Assembly: GCA_963810945.1 (NCBI GenBank) | Contig: CAWEPI010000008.1 | Location: 124,001 to 188,000, forward strand | Source: JAOUEA01 sp963810945 | Lineage (GTDB): Bacteria; Actinomycetota; UBA4738; HRBIN12 | DNA length: 64,000 nucleotides | Direction of reading: 5' to 3' | Shown here: positions 35,991 to 45,782 of the stretch, piece after piece | Layout: each line of letters begins with the position of its first letter | Position numbering within the stretch: position 1 is the stretch's first letter | Program-made: the position numbers and the translations under genes | The notes under the pieces: generated by a model | What the model was told of the DNA's origin: nothing | What the model saw: only the letters and a program-made list of their open reading frames with translations | Databases searched by the model: none

Positions 35991-36995
35991 TTACCTCGTC
36001 GCGACCTTGACGAAGGCCACGCCGATGATCCACACGAGCGAGACCGGGATCAGCGCGAGCCACGCGAAGCGCTGCAGCTGGTCCTCGCGTAACCGCGGGT
36101 AGGTGGCCCGCAGCCAGATCACGACGAACGACAGCGCGATGATCTTGCCCATCATCCAGAAGGCCGGCGGCAGCGGGATCAGGATCCCCTTGTAGCCACC
36201 CAGGAAGAGCACGGCCGCGATGCCCGAGAGCGCCACGATCCCCCCGTACTCCGCCAGCAGGAAGAAGGCGAACTTCAGCCCCGTGTACTCGGTGTAGGCG
36301 CCGAAGATGATCTCGGAGTCGGCGATGGGCATGTCGAAGGGGGGCCGCGTGAGCTCCGCCAGCATCGCCATCATGAAGATGATGAAGAGGGGGAACAGCG
36401 GCACGATGAACCAGATGTTCTGCTGGGCCTCCACGATGCCCACCAGGGAGAGCGTGCCGGAGAGCATCACGACGCCGGCGGCGGCGAGCACCAAGGGCAG
36501 CTCGTACGCGATCAGCTGTGCGGCCGCCCGCAGGGCTCCGATCAGCGAGAACTTGTTGGCCGATGACCAGCCAGCCATCAGCACACCGATCACCGAGACC
36601 GACGACATCGCCATCACGAAGAAGATCCCCACGTCGAGGTTGAGGGCGAACATGCTCGGGCTGAACGGCAGCACGACCAGGATCGCGATGTACGGGACCA
36701 TGGCGACGGCAGGTGCCAGCGTGAACACGGTTCGGTCGGCGGCCTCCGGGATGATGTCTTCCTTCTGGATGAACTTGATGCCGTCGGCCACGAGCTGGGC
36801 CCAGCCGTGGAAGGCACCCGCCTCCATCGGGCCGACGCGGGACTGCATGTGGGCGAGCACCTTGTGCTCGATGTAGCCCACCACGAGCGGCACCACCAGG
36901 AAGAAGACGAGCACCACGGCCGTCTTGAGGACGAGCACGATCCAGAAGTTGTCGGACCAGGAATCGAAGATGGATACGCCCGCGGTGGCGATCAC
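35991..36995 (-). CDS. nuoH: NADH-quinone oxidoreductase subunit H (set 2)
   Basis: A 334-residue, eight-helix subunit that forms most of the quinone chamber. Recognised by IEHKVLAHMQSRVGPMEAG, ELTRPPFDMPIADSEIIFG and EYTGLKFAFFLLAEY. The usual ERK/ERR at the first motif is IEHK, a small departure. The GTG at 36995 overlaps the nuoC stop by 4 nt, so no nuoD gene is inserted at the place where it normally stands. Confidence 0.94.
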   Translation of the reverse strand: MIATAGVSIFDSWSDNFWIVLVLKTAVVLVFFLVVPLVVGYIEHKVLAHMQSRVGPMEAGAFHGWAQLVADGIKFIQKEDIIPEAADRTVFTLAPAVAMVPYIAILVVLPFSPSMFALNLDVGIFFVMAMSSVSVIGVLMAGWSSANKFSLIGALRAAAQLIAYELPLVLAAAGVVMLSGTLSLVGIVEAQQNIWFIVPLFPLFIIFMMAMLAELTRPPFDMPIADSEIIFGAYTEYTGLKFAFFLLAEYGGIVALSGIAAVLFLGGYKGILIPLPPAFWMMGKIIALSFVVIWLRATYPRLREDQLQRFAWLALIPVSLVWIIGVAFVKVATR

Positions 36996-37519
36996 TCGTC
37001 CTCGTCCTCCTCACCCTCGACCGCGCCCGGCCACGGCTTGGCCTCGCGGGTCATCAGAGGGAAGTCCTTGCGCAGGGGATGTCCCTCGAACGGCTCGGAG
37101 AGCAGGAGCTTGACCGGCTGCGGATGGCCCTCGAAGCGGATCCCGAACATCTCGTGGGTCTCCCGTTCGTGCCAGTTGCAGGTGGGGAAGAGGTCGGACA
37201 CCGTGGGGCACACCGGGTCCTCGTGGGGGAGGCGGACCTTCACGCGCACGTTGTGATGGTGCGTCGTGGAGAAGAGGTGCGTGACGACCTCGAACCCGCC
37301 TTCCGGCCCCCAGTCGACGCCGGAGGTGAAGTCGCAGTAGTCGCAGGCGAACTCGGGCTCGTCCCGCAGGAACCGTACGAGGTCGCGGTAGCGCGCGGCG
37401 GTGACGGTCACGACCGGGTGACCGTGAGCCTCGATGGCCTCGGTCAGATCCGCGCCGAACTGCGCGCGGAGCCGGGAGACCACCTCGTCAGGAGAGAGCG
37501 GGCTGGGTGAGGTTCCCAC
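36992..37519 (-). CDS. nuoC: NADH-quinone oxidoreductase subunit C (set 2)
   Basis: A 175-residue subunit C of the peripheral arm, ending in an acidic tail. Family strings are VDWGPEGGFEVVTHLFS, NWHERETHEMFGIRFEGHP and FEGHPLRKDFPLM. It is not fused to NuoD. The GTG at 37519 overlaps nuoB by 32 nt; an internal GTG near 37483 would shorten the overlap, but the first start keeps the normal N-terminal helix. Confidence 0.92.
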   Translation of the reverse strand: MGTSPSPLSPDEVVSRLRAQFGADLTEAIEAHGHPVVTVTAARYRDLVRFLRDEPEFACDYCDFTSGVDWGPEGGFEVVTHLFSTTHHHNVRVKVRLPHEDPVCPTVSDLFPTCNWHERETHEMFGIRFEGHPQPVKLLLSEPFEGHPLRKDFPLMTREAKPWPGAVEGEEDEDE

Positions 37520-38000
37520 TGAACTTCTCCTGGATGTTCTCGTCCTTGATCTTCTCCTGCAGCTTGATGATGCCGTGCAGGAGCGCCTCGGGGCGCGGGG
37601 GGCAGCCGGGCACGTACACGTCGATCGGCACGATCTGATCGACGCCCTTGGTGACCGAGTAGGAGTCCCAGTAGGGGCCGCCGCAGTTGGAGCACGAGCC
37701 GAACGAGATCACGTACTTGGGCTCGGGCATCTGGTCATAGACGCGCTTCAGCGCGGGGGCCATCTTGTCGGTGAGCGTGCCGGCCACGACGAGGAGGTCG
37801 GCCTGGCGCGGGCCGTGGGCGAAGGGGATCACGCCCAACCGGATGAAGTCGTTCTTCGACGTCGAGGCGGCGATGAACTCGATCGCGCAGCACGCGAGCC
37901 CGAAGTTCATGACCCACAGCGAGTACCGGCGACCCCAGTTCAGGATGAACTTCACGGGCTGGATCCGCGGCAGCGCGGTCTTCTCGGTGATCAGGCCCAT
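37488..38000 (-). CDS. nuoB: NADH-quinone oxidoreductase subunit B (set 2)
   Basis: A 170-residue subunit with all cluster N2 ligands: the tandem Cys37-Cys38 in GLACCAIEF, Cys103 in GSCSNCGG and Cys133 in PGCPPRPE. N2 transfers electrons to quinone at the NuoB-NuoD interface, so a functional enzyme needs a NuoD partner not encoded in this set. ATG at 38000 overlaps the nuoA end by 10 nt. Confidence 0.94.
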   Translation of the reverse strand: MGLITEKTALPRIQPVKFILNWGRRYSLWVMNFGLACCAIEFIAASTSKNDFIRLGVIPFAHGPRQADLLVVAGTLTDKMAPALKRVYDQMPEPKYVISFGSCSNCGGPYWDSYSVTKGVDQIVPIDVYVPGCPPRPEALLHGIIKLQEKIKDENIQEKFSGNLTQPALS

Positions 38001-38356
38001 CTCAGCACCCCCTTGCGCCAGGCGTAGAGCAGGCCCACCGCGAGGATCAGGATGAAGATGGCCATCTCCACCACCGCGGCGTAGCCGAGGCCCTGGAAGA
38101 CCTTGGCCCAGGGGAAGAGGAAGACGCTCTCCACGTCGAAGATCACGAAGAGGAAGCCGTAGACGTAGTAGCGGACCTGGCTCTGTGACCAGCCCTCCCC
38201 CACCGGGTCGATGCCGCACTCGTACGTCGTGAGCTTGCTGTAGCCGGGTTGGCGAGGGGCCACGAGCCGTGACGTGGTGAACGCCACTGCGACGAGCAGG
38301 CATCCCGCGGCGAGGACCGCGAGCACGACGCTGTACGACTCGAAATAGTTAGGCAT
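37991..38356 (-). CDS. nuoA: NADH-quinone oxidoreductase subunit A (set 2)
   Basis: A 121-residue, three-helix subunit with YECGIDPVGEG and FVIFDVESVFLFPWA, both family hallmarks. It is the first gene of set 2. ATG at 38356 lies 57 nt after the polyprenyl synthase stop, the widest gap in the whole nuo block and the only room for an internal promoter. Confidence 0.95.
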   Translation of the reverse strand: MPNYFESYSVVLAVLAAGCLLVAVAFTTSRLVAPRQPGYSKLTTYECGIDPVGEGWSQSQVRYYVYGFLFVIFDVESVFLFPWAKVFQGLGYAAVVEMAIFILILAVGLLYAWRKGVLRWA

Positions 38357-38413
38357 GTCCCCTCTCTCGCGCGCGCATCCTAGCAGGGACACACCCGTCG
38401 CCGGAGCGGCTGC

Positions 38414-39427
38414 TCATGCGGGCTGCTCCGCGCCGCAGCGGGCCGCCAGGAAGCGCGCCAGCTGGATCAAGGCATGGCGGGCCGGACCGTCCGGGAGCCG
38501 CTCCGCGAGGCCGATCGCACGCGCCACCTCATCGCTCACGGCCCGCCTCGCGTGGCCGATCGAGCCACCGTCCCGCACGATCTCGAGCGCGCGGTCGAGC
38601 ATCGCGCCGTCGGGCGAGCCGTGTCCCAGGATGCGAGCCAGCTCCTCTCGACGATCGTCATGCGCGAGTGCGTGCAGGACCGGCAGCGTGTACACGCCCT
38701 CCTTCATGTCGACGCCGGGCTCCTTCCCCAGCTCCATCTGGGACGCCGTGATGTCCATGATGTCGTCGGAGAGCTGGTAGGCCATGCCGAGCGCGTCACC
38801 GAACTGCTCGATGATGTCGGTGTGCTCGGGCGACGCGTCGGAGAGCATGCCCCCCAGCCGGCAGGACGTCGCGATCAGCGAAGAGGTCTTCCGTCGGATG
38901 ATCTCGAGGTAGTTGCTCACCTCCTGCTCCACCTTGGCGGAGCTGTCGACCTCGCGGATCTGCCCGTCGCACAGGACCGCGATCGTCCGAGCGAGCAAGC
39001 GGCACACCTCGGTGCCGAGGTCGGTGGAGATCTCCGAGGCCCGCGCGAAGAGGAAGTCGCCGGTGAGGATCGCCACCGTGTTGTCCCAGCGCATGTTGGC
39101 GCTCGGGGCGCCTCGGCGCGCATCCGCCTCGTCGATCACGTCGTCGTGGTACAGCGTGGCGAGGTGCACGAGCTCGATCGAGACCGACCCCTGGATCAGG
39201 CGGGGGTCGCTCGGATCACCGAGGTAGCCGGCGAGCAGCACGAGCATCGCGCGGAAGCGCTTGCCGCCGGCGGCGATCAGGTAGGACGAGGTCTCGGAGA
39301 GCAGCCCCGAGGCCTCGACGTTCACGGACTTCTCCAGGGCCGCCTCGACCTGGTCGAGGCGCGTGCGCACCTCTGACTCCAGGACGGCGTCCGGCGCCTC
39401 CAACCCCGGGATCACACGACGACTCAT
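38414..39427 (-). CDS. Long-chain polyprenyl diphosphate synthase
   Basis: A 337-residue trans-prenyltransferase. First aspartate-rich motif LYHDDVIDEADARRG (Asp95, Asp96, Asp99), second YQLSDDIMDI, and the upstream GGKRFRAMLVLLAGYLG helix. Ala and Val rather than bulky residues before the first motif suggest a long product (hepta- to nonaprenyl), as used for menaquinone side chains. It is embedded between nuoN of set 1 (4 nt) and nuoA of set 2 (57 nt), linking quinone supply to complex I. Chain length is inferred. Confidence 0.88.
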   Translation of the reverse strand: MSRRVIPGLEAPDAVLESEVRTRLDQVEAALEKSVNVEASGLLSETSSYLIAAGGKRFRAMLVLLAGYLGDPSDPRLIQGSVSIELVHLATLYHDDVIDEADARRGAPSANMRWDNTVAILTGDFLFARASEISTDLGTEVCRLLARTIAVLCDGQIREVDSSAKVEQEVSNYLEIIRRKTSSLIATSCRLGGMLSDASPEHTDIIEQFGDALGMAYQLSDDIMDITASQMELGKEPGVDMKEGVYTLPVLHALAHDDRREELARILGHGSPDGAMLDRALEIVRDGGSIGHARRAVSDEVARAIGLAERLPDGPARHALIQLARFLAARCGAEQPA

Positions 39428-39431
39428 GGAC

Positions 39432-40883
39432 TCACCACCTCAACACGGATGCGTTCTGTAGGAGCCCGGTGATGAGACCGGGCAGGACGCCAAGCACCAC
39501 GGTGGCGCCGGCGAGGATCACGAGGGCCACGCGCGGCATCAGCGATGCGTCTTCGTCCGCCGCTCCCTCCGGTTCACGCATGAACATCAACACGATGACC
39601 CGCAAGTAGAAGAAGGCGGCCGCCACGCTCGCCAGGACGCCGATCAGTGCGAGCGGCCAGTAGCCCGCGGAGATCGCCGCCGTGAACACGCCCACCTTCG
39701 CGATGAACCCGGCGGTGGGCGGGATGCCCGCCAGGGAGAGCAGGAACACCGTCATCAGCCCCGCGAGCAGCGGGCTGCGATGGAACAGACCGGTGTAGTC
39801 GCGCAGCGCGGTCTGCTCCTCCCCCCGCGCGGAGACGAGCATCACCACGCCGAAGGCGCCCAGCGTCATCACCGCGTAGGCCACGAGGTAGAACATCGCA
39901 GCGCTGATCCCGGTGCTGTTGGCCGCCGTGAGCCCCGTCAGGATGAACCCGGCCTGCGCGATGCTGGAGTAGGCGAGCATCCGCTTGATGTCCGTCTGCG
40001 CGATGGCGAGGATCGAGCCGACGATGATCGAGAGCGCCGCGAGCACCCAGATCACGGGCGTCCAATCCCAGGTGAGGGGCTGGAAGGCCACGTCCAGAAC
40101 CCGGATCAGCGCGAGGAACGCGGCCGCCTTCGTGGCGGCGGACATGAAGGCCGTCACCGGGGTGGGGGCTCCCTGATACACGTCCGGCGTCCACATGTGG
40201 AAGGGGGCGGCCGAGACCTTGAACGCGAACCCAACCGCCAGGAACGCGAAGGCCAGGAGCGCGATCGCCTGGCTGCCGGTCTGCCCCGACAACGCGTTCG
40301 CGATCGCCGCGATGTGGGTCGAGTCCGCGGCGCCGTAAGCCATCGCCACGCCGTAGAGGAAGAAGGCCGAGGAAGCCGCGCCGAGGAGGAAGTACTTCAT
40401 GGAGGCTTCGGTCGAGGCCCTGCGACCGGTGAGGCCCGTGAGGACGTAGAGCGCGAGCGAGAGGATCTCCAGGGCGAGGAAGGTCACGATCAGGTCGGCG
40501 GAGGCCACGATGAGGGTCATCCCCGACGTGGCGAAGAGCACGAGGGGGAAGAACTCGCCCCGCGCCTCCCCTCCGGCGCGCCCGAGGTAGTGCGTGCCGT
40601 ACAGCAGCGCCATCGCTGCGACGGCGATCAGGATCACGCGACCCACGACGGCGAAACGGTCGGCGTACACCATGCCGCCCATCACTGTGGGCGCGCCGGT
40701 CCAGTTCCACAACACGATGGACGCGGCGGCCGCGGCGGCGAGGCCGGCGAGGCCGATCAGCAGATGAACGGTGCGATCGGAGCGCCGCACGAACGCCTCG
40801 TAGAGCAGCCCCACGATCCCGAAGCCCACCAGGATCAGCTCGGGCAGGATCGGACGGAAGACGAGTTCCGGCGTGGGGATCAC
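39432..40883 (-). CDS. nuoN: NADH-quinone oxidoreductase subunit N (set 1)
   Basis: A 483-residue antiporter-like subunit with about 14 helices. Key strings: LGAASSAFFLYGVAMAYG, APFHMWTPDVYQGAPTPVTA and RMLAYSSIAQAGFILTG. It closes the complete 14-gene set 1. GTG or ATG start at 40883 overlaps the nuoM stop by 4 nt. Confidence 0.94.
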   Translation of the reverse strand: MIPTPELVFRPILPELILVGFGIVGLLYEAFVRRSDRTVHLLIGLAGLAAAAAASIVLWNWTGAPTVMGGMVYADRFAVVGRVILIAVAAMALLYGTHYLGRAGGEARGEFFPLVLFATSGMTLIVASADLIVTFLALEILSLALYVLTGLTGRRASTEASMKYFLLGAASSAFFLYGVAMAYGAADSTHIAAIANALSGQTGSQAIALLAFAFLAVGFAFKVSAAPFHMWTPDVYQGAPTPVTAFMSAATKAAAFLALIRVLDVAFQPLTWDWTPVIWVLAALSIIVGSILAIAQTDIKRMLAYSSIAQAGFILTGLTAANSTGISAAMFYLVAYAVMTLGAFGVVMLVSARGEEQTALRDYTGLFHRSPLLAGLMTVFLLSLAGIPPTAGFIAKVGVFTAAISAGYWPLALIGVLASVAAAFFYLRVIVLMFMREPEGAADEDASLMPRVALVILAGATVVLGVLPGLITGLLQNASVLRW

Positions 40884-42451
40884 GGCGTCGTGCCTCCGTC
40901 GCCGGCGGCCGATAGCCCGTTGCTCCCGGGCGGGGTCGGCACGAGCCCCACGTCGGTGGTCTGGCCCTGCGGGTCGACGCGGACGATCACGGCCTTGGTG
41001 GAGGGGTCGATGCGGTCGGTGAGGATCTTGGGATACACGCCGAAGACGAGCAGCAACGCGAGGACCGGCACCAGGACCGCCACTTCGCGCAAGCTCACGT
41101 CGGGCAGGCCCTTGTGCTCATCGTGGACCGGCCCGTAGGCCATGCGCTGATAGCTCCACAGGAGGTAGATCGCCGCGAGGATCACCGCGACGGAGGCCAG
41201 CGCGCCGAACCAGTGGCTGACCGCGAAGGTCCCCACGATCACCAGGAACTCGCCCACGAAGCTGTTCAGGCCCGGCAGGCCGACCGAGGCGAGCGCCGCG
41301 AACAAGAAGGCGCCCGTGAGCCACGGCATCACGCTCGCGAGCCCGCCCATCTTCGCCAGGTCGCGGGTGTGGGTGCGCTCGTACACCATCCCCACCAGCA
41401 GGAAGAGCGCGCCCGTGGCGAGGCCGTGGTTCACCATCTGGAGCACGCCGCCGGTCATCGACTGCTGCGTGAAGGCGAAGATGCCCAGCACGACGAACCC
41501 GAGGTGCGAGACGGACGAGTACGCGACCAGGCGCTTGATATCGGTCTGGATCAGCGCCACCACGGCGCCGTAGATGATGCCGATCACCGCCAGGACCGAG
41601 ACGAACGTGGCGAAGTACTTCGCCGCCTCCGGGAACAGCGTGAGGTTGAATCGGATCAGGCCGTAGGTGCCGACCTTCAGCAAGACGCCGGCCAACAGGA
41701 CCGAGCCCGCGGTGGGCGCCTCGGTGTGCGCATCGGGGAGCCACGTGTGGAGCGGGAAGACGGGCACCTTCACGGCGAAGGCCACGAAGAACGCCAGGAA
41801 GAGCCAGCGCGCGGTCACCACCGGCAGCCCGTGCGCGGTGCTCATCAGCGTCCGGACATCGAAGGTCACGCCGCCGAGCCCGTGCCCCGCCTGCGTGGCC
41901 AGGTACAGCGTAGCCACCAGGAGGAACGCGGAACCGGCCATCGTGTAAAGGAAGAACTTCACCGCCGCGTAGATCCTGCGTTCGCCGCCCCAGCCTCCGA
42001 TCAGGAGGTACATCGGGACGAGCATGGCCTCGAAGAAGAGGAAGAACAGCAGAAGGTCGAGCATCAGGAAGGTGCCGAGGACCGCCGTCTCGAGGCCCAG
42101 CATCGCACCCATGTACAGCCGGACGTCCTTGTCGATCCTCCAGCTCGCCAGGATCGCGACGGGGAACAGGAACGTCGACAGCAGCACCATCCACAGGCTG
42201 ATGCCGTCGATGCCTACCAGGTACTGCAGACCGATGCTCTTCACCCACGTCGCGCGCTCGACCAACTGGAAGCCCGCGATCGACGGGTCGAACCGCCCCA
42301 GCACTCCGAGGGAGACCACGAACGTCGCGAGGGCGGTGATCAAGGCGGTCCAACGCGCCGCGTGGTCCGAGAGCAGCCGCCCGCCGAGCAACAGGATCGC
42401 CAACCCGACGAGCGGCAGGAAGACCGTGACGGACAGGATGTGCGCGCTCAC
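40880..42451 (-). CDS. nuoM: NADH-quinone oxidoreductase subunit M (set 1)
   Basis: A 523-residue subunit M with LLFFLFFEAMLVPMYLLIGG, FPLHTWLPDAHTEAPTAGSV and RLVAYSSVSHLGFVVLG. A C-terminal hydrophilic extension of about 50 residues (from DRIDPSTKAVIVRVD on) follows the last helix and is absent from set 2. GTG at 42451 overlaps the nuoL stop (GTGA). The open frame continues upstream inside nuoL, but conservation begins here. Confidence 0.94.
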   Translation of the reverse strand: MSAHILSVTVFLPLVGLAILLLGGRLLSDHAARWTALITALATFVVSLGVLGRFDPSIAGFQLVERATWVKSIGLQYLVGIDGISLWMVLLSTFLFPVAILASWRIDKDVRLYMGAMLGLETAVLGTFLMLDLLLFFLFFEAMLVPMYLLIGGWGGERRIYAAVKFFLYTMAGSAFLLVATLYLATQAGHGLGGVTFDVRTLMSTAHGLPVVTARWLFLAFFVAFAVKVPVFPLHTWLPDAHTEAPTAGSVLLAGVLLKVGTYGLIRFNLTLFPEAAKYFATFVSVLAVIGIIYGAVVALIQTDIKRLVAYSSVSHLGFVVLGIFAFTQQSMTGGVLQMVNHGLATGALFLLVGMVYERTHTRDLAKMGGLASVMPWLTGAFLFAALASVGLPGLNSFVGEFLVIVGTFAVSHWFGALASVAVILAAIYLLWSYQRMAYGPVHDEHKGLPDVSLREVAVLVPVLALLLVFGVYPKILTDRIDPSTKAVIVRVDPQGQTTDVGLVPTPPGSNGLSAAGDGGTTP

Positions 42452-44379
42452 AGGCGCAGCCCCAGGAAGACGAGGATGCCCACGGCGCCCGCGAAGACCG
42501 CGAGCGCGTACGTGCGGACGTAGCCGGTCTGGATCCTGCGACCCGTGGTGGCCAGCCGCCGCGTGCCGCCCCCGATCGCGTTCACGACACCGTCGATGAA
42601 TCCGGTGTCGAAGCGGTACGCGAGGATGGCGGAAGCGGCCTTCCCGGGCGCCACCAGGACGGTGGCGTAGTAGTCGTCGATGTACCAGCCGTGCTCGAAG
42701 AGCCGATGGATCGACGCGAGCCGTACCCGCAGGGCCATCCAATCGAACCGCCCGGACGCGTACGCGTAGTACGTAGCTCCGAGCGTGAGGATCGACACCA
42801 GCGAGGCGATCGCGATCAAGGTGCCGAGCGCGAGTCCGGTCGTGCCCTCCGGCACCGCCCCGAGCAGCGGCTCGACCCACTGGGAGAAGGAACCGTCGAC
42901 GGTGCGCGCGATGAGCAGCCCGATGCCCGACGCGCCGAGCGCCAGCACGACGAGCGGGAGGGTCATCACCGCGGGGGACTCGTGCGCACGCTCCGCCCGC
43001 TCGGACCGGGGTGCGCCGAAGAACGTGAGGAACAGCAGGCGGCCGATGTAGGCCGCGGAGATCACGGCGCCGAGCAGCCCGAGCACGTAGACCCACTGGT
43101 GGCCCGTGTGGTTCGCGATCTCGAGGATCGCGTCCTTGGCGAAGAACCCGGCGAGCGGCGGCACGCCCGCCAGCGCGAACGCGCCGATCACGAACGTCCA
43201 GCCGGTGAGCGGCATGCGACGGATCAGCCCGCCCATCTCCTTCATGTCGGTCTCCTCGTGCATGCCGTGCATCACGGAGCCGGCGCCGAGGAACATCAGG
43301 GCCTTGTAGAAGGCGTGGGCGACGAGCATGAACAGGGCGAGCGAGTAGGCCCGCAACCCCGCGGCCACGAACATGTAGCCGAGCTGGCTCACGGTGGAAT
43401 AGGCGAGCACGCGTTTGATGTCGTCCTGGCCCAGGGCGCATGTCCCCGCGAACAGGAGCGTGACGAGACCCACCACCGTCACGACCACGAGCGCCACGCC
43501 GGAGAGCTCGAACAGGACGTGGGTGCGCAGGACCAGGTACACGCCGGCCGTGACCATCGTGGCGGCGTGGATCAGCGCGGAGACCGGGGTGGGGCCGGCC
43601 ATGGCGTCGGGGAGCCAGACGTGGAGCGGGACCTGGGCCGACTTCCCGATCGCCCCGGCGAACAGGAGCAGGGCGATCGCCGTCGCGGCGCCCTTCGTGA
43701 GGGTGGCGCCGGCGGTGCCGAAGATCACCTCGAAGTCGAGGGTGCCGAACTTCGCCACGATCAGCGCGAGGCCGATCAGCATCGCCGTGTCGCCGACCCG
43801 CGTCGTCACGAAGGCCTTCTTAGCTGCGTTCGCGTTCTCCGTCTTCTCGAACCAGAACCCGATCAGCAGGTACGAGCAGAGTCCCACGCCCTCCCAGCCC
43901 AGGTACAGGACGAGGAAGTTCTCCCCCAGCACCAGCATCAGCATGAAGAACACGAAGAGGTTCAGGTAGGAGAAGAACCGGCCGTAGCGTGGATCGCCGT
44001 GCATGTAGCCCAGCGCGTAGATGTGGATCAGCAGGCCGATGCCCGTGACCACCATGATCATCGTGGCCGACAACACGTCGAGGCGGAGATCCACGCTCAC
44101 GTTGAACGACCCGACCTGGATCCAGTCGTACAGGCGCAGGATGTACAGGCGCGAGTCGGGAGGGAGACCGTGTAGGCCCAGCACCGCCGCCGTCGCGACC
44201 AGGAACGAGGCCACCATCGCGCCCACGGCGAGCCAGCCCGCCCCTCGACCGAGCCGCTTGCCTACGAAGAGGTTGATCGCGGCCGCGATCAGGGGGATCG
44301 ATGGCACCAGCCAGATCAGCTTCATCGCGGCCGTGGGCGACGCCGTGGGCACCAGGGCGCCCAGCATGTGCGTCACCAC
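42448..44379 (-). CDS. nuoL: NADH-quinone oxidoreductase subunit L (set 1)
   Basis: A 643-residue subunit L. Strings: LYLGWEGVGLCSYLLIGFWF, PLHVWLPDAMAGPTPVSALI, RVLAYSTVSQLGYMFVAAG and PPLAGFFAKDAIL. Start overlaps the nuoK stop by 7 nt, the same arrangement as in set 2. It forms the distal antiporter-like channel and lateral helix of the membrane arm. Confidence 0.95.
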   Translation of the reverse strand: MVTHMLGALVPTASPTAAMKLIWLVPSIPLIAAAINLFVGKRLGRGAGWLAVGAMVASFLVATAAVLGLHGLPPDSRLYILRLYDWIQVGSFNVSVDLRLDVLSATMIMVVTGIGLLIHIYALGYMHGDPRYGRFFSYLNLFVFFMLMLVLGENFLVLYLGWEGVGLCSYLLIGFWFEKTENANAAKKAFVTTRVGDTAMLIGLALIVAKFGTLDFEVIFGTAGATLTKGAATAIALLLFAGAIGKSAQVPLHVWLPDAMAGPTPVSALIHAATMVTAGVYLVLRTHVLFELSGVALVVVTVVGLVTLLFAGTCALGQDDIKRVLAYSTVSQLGYMFVAAGLRAYSLALFMLVAHAFYKALMFLGAGSVMHGMHEETDMKEMGGLIRRMPLTGWTFVIGAFALAGVPPLAGFFAKDAILEIANHTGHQWVYVLGLLGAVISAAYIGRLLFLTFFGAPRSERAERAHESPAVMTLPLVVLALGASGIGLLIARTVDGSFSQWVEPLLGAVPEGTTGLALGTLIAIASLVSILTLGATYYAYASGRFDWMALRVRLASIHRLFEHGWYIDDYYATVLVAPGKAASAILAYRFDTGFIDGVVNAIGGGTRRLATTGRRIQTGYVRTYALAVFAGAVGILVFLGLRL

Positions 44380-44678
44380 TTGAGCGACCTCGCGTCGTCG
44401 ACGTTCACGCTCTGGTTCCGCCGGTAGACCGCGACGATGATCGCGAGCCCCACCACCACCTCGGCCGCGGCCACCACCATCGAGAAGAACGCGAGCACCT
44501 GGCCGTCGAGGTTGGCGTGCATCCGGGAGAAGGCCACGAGCGTGAGGTTCACGGCGTTCAGCTGCAGCTCGACCGACATGAAGATCAGCAGCGCGTTGCG
44601 ACGGATCAACACGCCGGCGGTGCCGATCGCGAACAGGATGCCGGAGAGGAGGAGGAAATAGGCGATCGGCGTCCTCAC
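44373..44678 (-). CDS. nuoK: NADH-quinone oxidoreductase subunit K (set 1)
   Basis: A 101-residue, three-helix subunit with the glutamates in FMSVELQLNAVNLTLVAF and AAAEVVVGLAIIVAV. GTG at 44678 overlaps the nuoJ stop by 4 nt. A much longer open frame runs upstream through nuoJ in another frame but has no family similarity. Confidence 0.95.
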   Translation of the reverse strand: MRTPIAYFLLLSGILFAIGTAGVLIRRNALLIFMSVELQLNAVNLTLVAFSRMHANLDGQVLAFFSMVVAAAEVVVGLAIIVAVYRRNQSVNVDDARSLKW

Positions 44679-45271
44679 CCCGTCGTCACCTCTTCCGCCA
44701 TCCGGTCGGCCGCCGGCTCGGCCTCCCGCGCCTCGATCTCCGCCTGCGTGATGGCGGGCGCCTTCCGGCTCGCCAGCACCATCGCGGCGATCGCGGCGAT
44801 GATCAGGAGCACCGAGGTGACCTCGAACGGGAAGAAGTACCGGGAGAAGAGCACCTTCGCGAGCGCCTGCGTGTTGGCGGGCGCGTTGACCACATCGAAG
44901 CCGGCGGGAGCACGCGTCGCGAAGCCGATCCCCGCCCGCAGCGCGAAGAAGACCTCCAGCACGAACCCGACGCCCAGGATCGCCGCCGTCGTGCGCATCC
45001 CGAACAGCCGCTCCCCTCGGGCCTCCATCCGGTCGACGCCCAGCAGCATGATCACGAACAGGAAGAGCACCATGATCGCGCCCGCGTACACGATGATCTG
45101 GACCGCGAAGAGGAACGGCGCGTCGAGCAGGAGATACATCACCGCGATCGTGAAGAAGTTCACGATCAGGAAGAGGGCGGCGTGCACCGCGTTGCGGCGC
45201 GTGAGCATCGCGATCGCCGAGGCCACCGAGATCGGCGCGAACACCCAGAACACGATGTTGTCGAGGGGCAC
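44675..45271 (-). CDS. nuoJ: NADH-quinone oxidoreductase subunit J (set 1)
   Basis: A 198-residue subunit with AVHAALFLIVNFFTIAVMYL and VQIIVYAGAIMVLFLFVIML. It has a longer loop and an acidic C-terminal tail compared with the 168-residue set 2 copy. It lies directly (0 nt) after the nuoI stop. Confidence 0.94.
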   Translation of the reverse strand: MPLDNIVFWVFAPISVASAIAMLTRRNAVHAALFLIVNFFTIAVMYLLLDAPFLFAVQIIVYAGAIMVLFLFVIMLLGVDRMEARGERLFGMRTTAAILGVGFVLEVFFALRAGIGFATRAPAGFDVVNAPANTQALAKVLFSRYFFPFEVTSVLLIIAAIAAMVLASRKAPAITQAEIEAREAEPAADRMAEEVTTG

Positions 45272-45782
45272 CTAGAGGCCCTCCCGGTCGATCTTGTTCT
45301 TCCCCAGCTCCGCCGGGGGCTCGAGCAGCTGCTCCTTGGTCCAGATGGCGTCCTCGCGATTCGTGAACGACATCTCGAAGCTGCTGGTGAGCGTGAGCGC
45401 TCGCGTGGGGCAAGCCTCAACGCAGAGTCCGCACATGATGCAGCGCAGGTAGTTGATCTGATAGTCCTTCGCGTGACGCTCTCCCGGGCTGATCGGGTGC
45501 TTCCGGGTCGTTATCCTCCCCCTCAACCCAGATCGCGTCCGCGGGACACGCGTACGCGCAGAGCTCGCATCCGATGCACTTCTCGAGACCGTCCTCGTGC
45601 CGGTTGAGCCGATGCCGCCCGATGTGCGAACGCTCGGGGATCGGCACGATCTCCTTCGGGTACTGCTCGGTGTTGTCTCGTCTGAAGGTCTGCTTGAAGA
45701 CGGTCCCCATGCCCTTGGCCATGGCCACCGTCGAGTCCCAGAACCCGATCTGCGGCTCGTCCGAGGGTGGTCGGTCGCTCAC
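45272..45782 (-). CDS. nuoI: NADH-quinone oxidoreductase subunit I (set 1), frameshifted
   Basis: Two [4Fe-4S] motifs lie in different frames: CIGCELCAYACP in the first and CIMCGLCVEACP in the second. The shift is at about 45495-45510, between AIWVEGEDNDPE and HPISPGERHAKDYQINYLRC; deleting one base gives about 169 residues with the normal spacing. GTG at 45782 overlaps the nuoH stop. Both motifs are intact, so the enzyme is probably functional in the real genome. Confidence 0.88.

Noticed and set aside
36992..37000. Possible hidden nuoD or NuoCD fusion in set 2
   Set aside because: nuoC ends inside the start of nuoH, and NuoC has only 175 residues with its normal C-terminus. There is no room or similarity for nuoD.
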